DNA of 64,000 nucleotides from Artemia franciscana (Eukaryota > Arthropoda > Branchiopoda > Anostraca > Artemiidae): the NCBI RefSeq assembly GCF_032884065.1, contig NC_088883.1:29153355-29217354 (forward strand), given 5' to 3'. Shown in pieces: positions 57,122-64,000 of this stretch. A model generated the notes under the pieces. It was not told the origin of the DNA. It was given only the letters and a program-made list of their open reading frames with translations, and ran no database searches. The position numbers were made by a program, and so were the translations under genes. The number at the start of each line of letters is the position of its first letter. Position 1 is the first letter of the stretch.

Positions 57122-57394
57122 TGGAAAGGCAGTGTGGTCTTCGAAGTTATCTTTGGTTTTCTTTTTTAAAGTTTTTGAATTCTTGTAATTCCTGTTTTTG
57201 TTTAATTTTAATTTTTTTTCTTTTTTATTTTTTTTTCTATTTTTTAGTGTTTCAGTTTACTTTTAGACAGATGTTTACTTTTTTTTGTTTGTTTTTGTTT
57301 TTTCTTCTTTTTTTATTTTCCTTTTCTTCTTTACTTTTTAGTCTTTTTTTCCTCAACATTTCCCAGCAAAGCGTAGCAGGGTGCTAATTTTTAA

Positions 57395-58295
57395 TTGGGT
57401 AAAACTTGCGGATATACAACTGGTAATTCCTCTGATATGCTCTGGTAATTCCTCGACACACAATCTTGTTTTACTTTCTCTTTCATTCGCAAGCCTAATT
57501 TCGCCTTGCTCTTGTATTACATCGACACACTTTCTTTGGTAATTTTGGTAAACTTGTGGATATACAACATTCTTCGCAGTCCTATTGTCTTTGCATATAA
57601 ATAGATTGTCCGTTTACCGACTCTTGAGCATACAACATATAACTGTCCATGGGAAAAAAAGTCCGTATTAAGATCTATACCGCATTTTTCTAATGAATAC
57701 GCTTGACCTTTGTTGACGGTATTGCAAATGCTAATCGAATTGGGAATTATAATCTTTTAAATTTTAAAAGGCAGATCCGTTGGAATCATGGGAATGCGAG
57801 GAATAAGAACAGCCTCAACCTGGGAAGGCCCTGTCAAGATTGCTGCCTCTATTACGTTTTCCATTGTTTTTTTTTTTACGGCAAGTCGCGTGCCGTTGCA
57901 AAGCTTTAGTGGGTTAATATTTTGCAACATGATTATTGTTGCGCCTATTTTTAGTTGTAACACGTGTGGTGGAAATCCTGGGAGATCATGCGAATTTTTA
58001 CTATCTCTTTCAGCCGCAAGCCTGGTTCCGGGTCGCTTTTGTATTACATCACACGCTTTTTTTTGGTAATTCTCTCGGAGCCGCAAACCTAAGACACCCC
58101 CCCGCCTAAGCAAAATGTATTCAAGGTGGTGATTTTTAACTGCGTAAAACTTGTGGATATACAACATTCTTCGTGTTCCCATTGTCTGTACATATAAATA
58201 GATTGTCCGGTTTACCGACTCTTGAGCATGCAACATATAATTGTCCATGGGAAAAACAATCCGTATTAAGATATATACGGCATTTTTAATTTTTC
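57395..58295 (-). pseudogene. Helitron Pif1-type helicase C-terminal relic, partly duplicated
   Basis: The minus strand around 57990-57757 reads PGFPPHVLQLKIGATIIMLQ, NINPLKLCNGTRLAVKKKTM and VEAVLIPRIPMIPTDLPF, the signature late part of Helitron/Pif1 helicases. In broken frames downstream (57740-57590) come equivalents of INKGQAYSLE and SRVGKRTIYLY. A second copy of that last part (58250-58090: NRTIYLYVQTMGTRRMLYIH) lies upstream on the same strand, so the terminal exonic text is duplicated around the block. The replication-initiator domain and the Helitron ends were not identified. It lies within the intron of channel gene B and is antisense to it. Confidence 0.82.
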
Positions 58296-58486
58296 AATGA
58301 GAATACCATAAAAAGGTGATTCCAGTGAAAACACCAAAACGACATATTCTAGAATCAAAGGGTTCAAAAACCCCGTGAATCTGCGCATCAACAGCCTAAC
58401 CCCTTGCCTCCTACACCTATTCTCCTCCACTGATTTCATTGAAGAGTCTAACATAGCTTGTAAAACTTTACAAGAAAATCTTATAG

Positions 58487-58716
58487 GACTTCTCAACAGA
58501 GTTGTGGGTTGAACTGTCGTGGAAAGATGAGAGACTTGCTTTTTCATATTTCCCGGACGGACCTGAAGTACTGCAAGGAGAAATTGAGTTCGCAGAAAAG
58601 ATTTGGAAACCTAGTCTATACGTTCTGAACGAAAAACAGTCATCAGTTGTTAAATTCCCACAAGCAAACGTGTTGATTGAAATTACACCAGATGGTCACA
58701 TTACATATTCGTTCAG
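58487..58716 (+). CDS. Cys-loop channel gene B, ligand-binding-domain exon (loops D and A)
   Basis: The acceptor aaaatcttatag is followed by DFSTELWVELSWKDERLAFS, YFPDGPEVLQGEIEFAEKIW, KPSLYVLNEKQSSVVKFPQA and NVLIEITPDGHITYSFR. The donor is ag|gtaagt. W-x-D-x-RL-x-F, IW-x-P-x-x-x-x-NEK and PDG-x-x-x-YS are invariant marks of this domain. The exon starts on a whole codon, fitting the end of 56043-56217, and leaves in phase 2, the usual place for an intron after YSxR. In loop D the arginine that binds the carboxylate of GABA, glycine or glutamate in known receptors (position -4 from the Trp, as in RQxW) aligns with Glu here (VELSW). In loop A the usual PD reads PS. The Cys-loop exon and everything after should lie beyond 58716; I did not find it before 64000. 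Confidence 0.9.
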
Positions 58717-59270
58717 GTAAGTGGTTTCATATTGTCAAAGTTATGAGATATCATAATTAAATTAGTGAAATTAGTGAAATTACATTCTAATCAAAATGTT
58801 ATAATAAAAAAGTTGAAACCTAGCATAATTAGCTTAAAAAGTTATAATGAACATAGGTTACCTTATAGTTATAAAGAGATTTGACACCCATACCCATCCT
58901 GATCTTTAAGCAAAAGTTTGGCTGTTATTTTATTTGAATAGTTACCCCTAAACAACAAAGGAGTGTTTTTATTGAAAATACCCACTACTTCTGCTAGAAA
59001 TCAATACTATCCCCTCCATGGTTTTATGAGAGTCCTGCCTCTGGATTCCATGAAAGCCCTATCGCTTGATTCTACATGAGCCCGATCCCAACACTTTTTT
59101 TTAAATATCTTCGAGAAGCAGGTACATGTTATGTTATGGGGAATTGTGTCTAAGAGATGCAGGTTTCTGTTACGTCATAGAGAATATTTTCTAAAAGACG
59201 CAGCCACACGTTACATAATTGGAGTTGAGGTTAAAGCAACCTTGCGTGACTTGATAGATTTATTAGAGTG
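58717..59270. other. Intron of gene B, no feature
   Basis: AT-rich intronic sequence after a consensus donor. A short duplication around 'gagatgcagg/aagacgcagc' (59152, 59196) hints at the start of the minisatellite. Confidence 0.5.
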
Positions 59271-59680
59271 ATGCAATCTCGCATAACATGCTAGATTTCA
59301 GGGGGCCAACGGGGAGTCCCTGCTTGTAACTGAGCAAGGCACACACGTGGGTGTTACGTAAGGACGGGGGGCACACGTGGAATGTGAAACAACATTACAC
59401 ATGGGTGTTACGTAGAGGCGGTGCAACTCTAGGTGTTATGTAGGGGTGGAGCACACGCGAGATGTCATGTAATGCCAGCGCACATGTGGGATCCTAAGTA
59501 ATGACGGCTCACACGTAGTGTACACGCGGTATGTGACACAATCTTGCACGTGGGTGTTAAGTAATGACAGAGGGTATAAATGAGTGCTAGGTAATGACAG
59601 CGTAGACGTGGGATGTTACATAATGATAGCGCAACGTGGGATGTTACCTAATGATGGTACACATATCGGTGTTACATAAT
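59270..59680. repeat. Degenerate ~30-bp minisatellite
   Basis: Units of the type 'gcacacgtgggtgttacgta' and 'atgacagcg' recur more than ten times with substitutions and length changes (59340-59680). CACGTG or near variants occur in many units. It lies in the putative intron of gene B. Confidence 0.8.
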
Positions 59681-60334
59681 ACTTTACGAATTTTTTTTCT
59701 TTGGAATTTCTTTTTCTGTCAAGGCGTTTTGTTCTTCTTTTAAGTTTTTTTTTTAATACTTTTTTCTTCGGGATTTCTTTTTCTTTCAAGGTGTTTTTTT
59801 TTCTTTTTGAGATTTTATTTTTCTCTCAATAAGTTTTTCCCAGAGAACCTTTATATTCTAATGTTTTTTTTTTCATTAGGATTCAAAAGAGCATTTCAAC
59901 CCAATAGAATTGTGCTCTGGACATCTGGAACAACAAGTTTTTCTAATATCTTGATTCGGCTAATACATTCTACATGATAGCTTATTGCACGAAAGGAGAA
60001 TACCCTGTTCGCACATACTAGAATGATTCAATTGATCACATGTATCCAACTCTTTCCACACGAGAACACAAAAGTCCCAATCCTATCGAATTTTGTTTCA
60101 TTAGATACACCTGTTTATTACAATGCTATTGATTTTATAACGTGACCTAGACAGCTTGAGTTAAATAGCTGAAGTTATATAACATTGGTATTAGATATTT
60201 TATTCCGTAAATAATTACACACAGAAGATTGGTATTAGAACAAATAATCTGAAGAATTAAGGCTATTATTGTGCATACTACCTAATTATAATTCTAATCT
60301 AATAATCACACTAATTCTGGGAAGGATTTAACCC

Positions 60335-60830
60335 CGGGGGGGATTTAGTTAATGGGGTGTATAAAATTCCTTGTTCCTGTGGAAAGTTTTATATTGGTAG
60401 AACTCATCAACAATTTACTGAAAGATTTATTGAGCATCGGAACTCAATAGAAAAAACCCTACAACTAAGAAAGCCTCCCAAAACTTTTGTTTTGGCTCTA
60501 GCTGAACATACATTCTTTTATCCCGAACATTTTATACAATTTGATGAGGCTACAGCAATTTCTAATGATAGAGGTTTTTCTCAGTGGGCGAGGGAGGCTA
60601 TAGAAATTAAAAAAACATATATTTGCTAATATTTCAATAAATAGAGACACAGGGAATTTAAATATTGAACCAATTTATGATATTCTTTTGAAAAATGAAC
60701 CAATAGTCGATGAGGGAATTAAAATTTTACACAATCACCAGGGGACAAGATTACCCACTAGACCAAAAAGAGTTGCTTCAATGTTAGCTTACAAACATTT
60801 ACAAAATGTTTGCTTCAATGTTTCATGACA
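60335..60830 (+). pseudogene. Penelope-like retroelement GIY-YIG endonuclease, 3' part of ORF
   Basis: The frame reads GDLVNGVYKIPCSCGKFYIG, RTHQQFTERFIEHRNSIEKT, then FDEATAISNDRGFSQWAREA and IEIKK. VYKIPCSCGKFYIGRT is the GIY-YIG core with the Cys-rich approach typical of Penelope-like elements, and R..EH are catalytic-region residues. A frameshift at ~60610 separates this from a C-terminal tail, HIFANISINRDTGNLNIEPI and RLPTRPKRVASMLAYKH, ending at ~60828. The reverse transcriptase upstream is missing. A hammerhead-like motif lies 250 bp downstream. Confidence 0.85.
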
Positions 60831-61078
60831 TGCTAATGCTAGCTCCGGCTATTGTAATGAATAAATATATTCTATTCTATTACAAGAGGATTATTTCGCA
60901 AAAGAATAATTAACTAAGTTTCAATTTTCATAATTTTTCCTCAGTTGCTCTTTGATTCTCATTGAAGTAACTCAAATAGCTGCTTTTCCCCACGTGGATA
61001 AGTAGCGACAATTGTATTTATTATTATTGGTGGTGGTTTTTATTTGTTTTTAGTTTTCTTTTAATTTTCTATCTTGTG

Positions 61079-61112
61079 CTGAAGACGCCTTGTTTGGATA
61101 CAGGCGAAATAT
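61079..61112 (+). ncRNA. Hammerhead-ribozyme-like motif 3' of the Penelope-like ORF (candidate)
   Basis: ctgaaga, c, stem gcct/aggc (with c86-g106 extending it), loop tgtttggatac, then gaaatattcg. The position relative to the GIY-YIG frame matches the hairpin after the other Penelope-like copy at 51100-51067. One extra base lies between CTGAAGA and the core stem, as in the 56930 motif. Confidence 0.5.
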
Positions 61113-61440
61113 TCGCGTTGTTTTAGTCTTTCAATTCTACTGGCCGTCGTCTCGTTTGAAGTTTTCTTTTTGTAGAGTTTTATCTCTCTTGGTTGTTTAA
61201 TACTACTTCTATTAATAGAAAACATTACAAGTGTTGATAAAACACAGTAAAAGCAGTTAAATCTCAACAAATGGGGAAAAAATACGTGAAAAAGTGTTGA
61301 AAGCATAAAATATAACCATGAAATCACATAAAAAACAATTAAAACTCAACAAACGGGAAAACAAAATGTAAAAAACCTGATACAGGGTACAATATGAGCA
61401 AAAAACAAGCACGAATTAGAGAGAGGTGGAGAGGTGGGGG
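61113..61440. other. No gene recognised
   Basis: The frame 61061-61327 (minus) is probably antisense noise. Short text 'aaactcaacaaacgggaaa' echoes 'aaatctcaacaaatgggga' 80 bp earlier, a small tandem duplication. Confidence 0.45.
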
Positions 61441-62260
61441 TCCTAGCAGCCAATTCCAGAGGGGGAAGGTTGTTATTAGTGATAAATTCGAACCATATTA
61501 AGTGTTAATTTTGAGAGGTCTTAAAGAAAATACTCCGTTTCTTTGAGCAAAGATTATGCACATTCGCGCCACCGTTCAATATGTGGCTATCCCACCCTAG
61601 CAAGTGATTCCAGAGGGGATGGGTTTTTATTAGAGATGGATTTAAACCAAATTTAGAGTTATTTCCGAGAGATCTTAAAGAAAATGCTACTTTTGGCTTT
61701 CAGCCAAATTGACTACTTGGCTTTCAGCCAAGACTATGCATATTCACGACACCGTGAAAATATGCAGCTGACTCACCCCCTAGTGAGCAATTCCAGCGGG
61801 ATCCCCTAAGGTCCAATTTTGCCGGGGACTTTGAAACCATTATCAACGGGACCCTAGAGAGTAATTTCAGTGGCTCTCCCTAACATCCAACTCCACGGGG
61901 ACCTAGAAACCAATTCAACTGGAACCTAGCTAGTAAACTTAGCTGGATCCCATAACATTCAATTCCAACAGGAGTTCCCTAGCAACCAATTCCTGAGGGG
62001 AAGGTTTTGTTAGAGGTAAATTTAAACCAAATTAAAAGTTTTTTCTGAGGGGTTTTAATGGAAATGCTACATTTCTTTGAGCCATGGCTATGCATATTCA
62101 CGCCACCGCAACATTATGTGACTAGACCATCCTAGCAAACAATTCCAGGGGGGGGGGGTGAAGGATTGTTATTAACGATAATTTTGAACAACATTAAGAC
62201 TTGTTTCTGAAAATATTAATGAAAATGCCTCATCTCTTTGACTGGATCTTAGAATTAAGC
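61440..62260. repeat. ~150-190-bp repeat units with an internal ~33-bp minisatellite
   Basis: Units begin at about 61446, 61597, 61980 and 62127 with 'cctagcaagcaattccagag'-like text, then 'ggtttttattagagatgga', 'aaagaaaatgctac' and 'atgcatattcacgccaccg'. Between units 2 and 3 (61780-61980), a smaller 'gggaccctag.aaccaattc' unit is repeated about six times. Confidence 0.75.
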
Positions 62261-63340
62261 CCCACCACTGACAAATTCTTTCAACACCCTCCACCTTAAC
62301 TTTAAGCTGTAGAAAATGTTAATCCAAGAAATTCACGTCACCGTGCCACACCTTGGATGGAAAACAGCACCTTCCACCGCACCTCAACGTGATGACCTCC
62401 ACGTCATTTCACGTCAACGTGACAATATGTGGCTCCCCCTCCCATGATAACCCTATGATACGAATAATCATTCCTAAGACATTTTCAAAATGTTTTCTTT
62501 AAAAAATTATGCATGAAGTCTTTTAATTCGTGTTTTCCAAGCAACCCCCCAATGCAATGCTCTCCAGGGCAAGTCAAACCACCATGCCACACTATTACTA
62601 ACCCTCTGGATCACTCCAGCACCCCTTCATCACTCGTAAGACACTTTCTAGATCATTTTTGGGGTAAAATCGTGCACTAAATCCATTGGTTTATGTTTTT
62701 TGCAAGTCAACCCTCCGTGATGCACCGTGATATTTTACGCCACCAGGCCAAATCATGACAGACCCTTTAGCAGCCTCTGGTACCCCATCTTAATTCCTAA
62801 GAAATTTTTTCAAATATTTTTCTAATAGAGTGATAACCAATTCCACTTCCCCCACTTCTAATAACTAACACTTCTAATAACAACTAAATAAATTAAATAG
62901 CACTTTCGCGCTGGAGAAAACCTATGAAGGTTTGCGGTCGCGCCAAAGTTCACGTAACTTTTACCTATTAACTCGACTATTTTCTTGAACATCAACTAAC
63001 TAATTAAACTATTATGAATAAACCAAAAATAATTAAACTATAAACTATAAATAGGATAAAATAGATAAATAAATAAAAAACTGAATTAAAAAAATAGATA
63101 AATAAAGACATAAAAGAAAAATAATAATAACAGATCTAGTCTCCATCACTCTTCAATGCTCAACTCCCCCTCCCCTCCTCCAGACAACTCTTCAAATCCC
63201 ACCACAGTCCCTGCCCACTTTTACCTTACCTTAAATAATCTATAATACTGAGAACTAAAGGTTTTCGATGATTCAGGCACTTCTCATTATTAGCCTAAGA
63301 GGGAAATTTTTTGTGACACATCCTCTATTCTTCTTAACCC
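62261..63340. other. No gene recognised; degenerate CAC/GTG-rich repeats
   Basis: 62330-62800 contains scattered copies of 'cacgtcaacgtgac', 'cgccaccaggcc' and 'gaccctttagcagcctctgg'-like text, extending the preceding repeat region. 62870-63120 is very AT-rich. No exon was recognised. Confidence 0.45.
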
Positions 63341-63344
63341 TATC

Positions 63345-63430
63345 CTAGTTAAGCACATTGTCAAAATGTTCTATTCATTTAACTCTTTCTCTATCCCTAA
63401 TTGTGACCTCGTACCTATCCGTGGCCCTAG
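63345..63430 (-). pseudogene. RTE ORF2 relic fragment
   Basis: 'ttgtcaaaatgttctattca', 'tctatccctaattgtg' is the complement of the ORF2 segment ISDKEKAKERWVEHFENVL (about 3250-3310). It is short and bounded by unrelated sequence. Confidence 0.75.
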
Positions 63431-63791
63431 AATCATATAATTTTTTTTCAAGCACCAATTCACTGTCTCCTGGAGAAGTTTCTCTTCTTGTGCTATTGTG
63501 CGTTGTAAAGGTAGGAAAAACCGGTAAATTCACAACTCGCACTTATTTATATGAAGGAAATGATCTTGGAGAAAAAGAGAATACTTGAATGAAGGCTTTA
63601 TTTGATCCTCCACGTTGGTCTGACAATCCAGGATGGGACAATCCTCCAAGATGGGACAATCTAAGAGGAAGAAAAATAAAGTAACTATCCCGGGTCAACT
63701 TAATTTCGGAGTTTCACAGAAATAGTGGTCTATCAAAAGTGATTACAGACTAAGTGGGATAGTTGACCATCCAAACAGTTTTCAGTAAAAT

Positions 63792-63838
63792 GCAATGTTT
63801 TTTTTCTCTCTCTTTATTTAAGAGAGAGAAAACATTAA
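63792..63838. repeat. Hairpin of a CT/GA run
   Basis: aatgtttt-tttt-ctctctc, a short 'tttatttaa' loop, then gagagag-aaaacatt. It lies ~70 bp before the long (GA)n tract. Confidence 0.75.
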
Positions 63839-63903
63839 GTTTTCCTGAAAGAACGCTGTATACCTATAAAATAACAATTAAGTCTAAGTTAAATAATGCA
63901 GAA

Positions 63904-63906
<3 letters not shown>

Positions 63907-63980
<74 letters not shown>
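63907..63980 (+). repeat. (GA)n microsatellite
   Basis: About 37 near-perfect GA dinucleotides close to the window end. Confidence 0.97.
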
Positions 63981-63983
<3 letters not shown>

Positions 63984-64000
63984 TTGTATACACAGCAAAC

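Noticed and set aside
57100-57387. Phe-Leu-rich frame resembling membrane segments
   Set aside because: It is a T-rich low-complexity tract after the inverted repeat.
63358-63588. Plus-strand 76-codon frame near the window end
   Set aside because: Its first part is the antisense of an RTE ORF2 fragment.

Overview
The window is eukaryotic, AT-rich, intron-bearing and crowded with mobile DNA. It looks like an arthropod genome. The retroelement mix (RTE-type LINEs, Penelope-like elements, a Helitron helicase relic, a piggyBac element) and the dispersed repeats suggest a crustacean, perhaps a branchiopod such as Artemia. The phylum rests on the channel genes. The genus is only an impression from the repeats.

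The host genes I can support are parts of two Cys-loop ligand-gated anion channel genes, both on the + strand and in tandem. Gene A contributes its 3' half as four exons at 19553-19708, 24784-24949, 29561-29660 and 33364-33753. They encode M1, M2, M3, the cytoplasmic loop, M4 and the stop, and intron phases match at every junction. Gene B contributes two extracellular ligand-binding-domain exons at 56043-56217 and 58487-58716, also phase-compatible, and presumably continues beyond the window. The order 'pore exons, then N-terminal exons' on one strand means two neighbouring paralogues unless the assembly is shuffled. Gene A carries partial copies of its M3 exon (25425, 26098) and a decayed copy of its last exon (32644).

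Region by region: 1-1000 holds a minus-strand LINE ORF1 relic with a PWWP-like domain. 2146-4939 is a nearly intact RTE-like ORF2 with one in-frame TGA. 5700-6530 is a direct repeat carrying a perfect 40-bp-arm hairpin, and 6766-7990 is a 217-bp satellite. 8500-19500 is dispersed repeats, a SINE-like inverted pair and RTE scraps. 19553-33753 is gene A, with repeats in its introns. 34593-36513 is an element with long terminal inverted repeats enclosing a CXC-type cysteine-rich protein gene. 36600-41440 is more repeats and a LINE 3' end. 41445-44247 is a complete piggyBac-type element with TTAA target duplications and a damaged, intron-containing transposase gene. 46960-55260 holds RTE, Penelope-like and zinc-knuckle LINE relics. 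55590-58716 has gene B exons among (TA)n tracts, a hammerhead-like inverted repeat and a Helitron helicase relic. 59270-64000 holds minisatellites, a Penelope-like GIY-YIG endonuclease with a hammerhead-like motif downstream, and simple repeats.

Two dispersed families recur. R2 is a foldback of about 250 bp whose arms contain 'agcgtaaagagcgag'. R3 is up to 1.4 kb long with a hairpin end 'cagttcgt..acgaactg'. Several copies are adjacent in the same order, which suggests one composite non-autonomous element.
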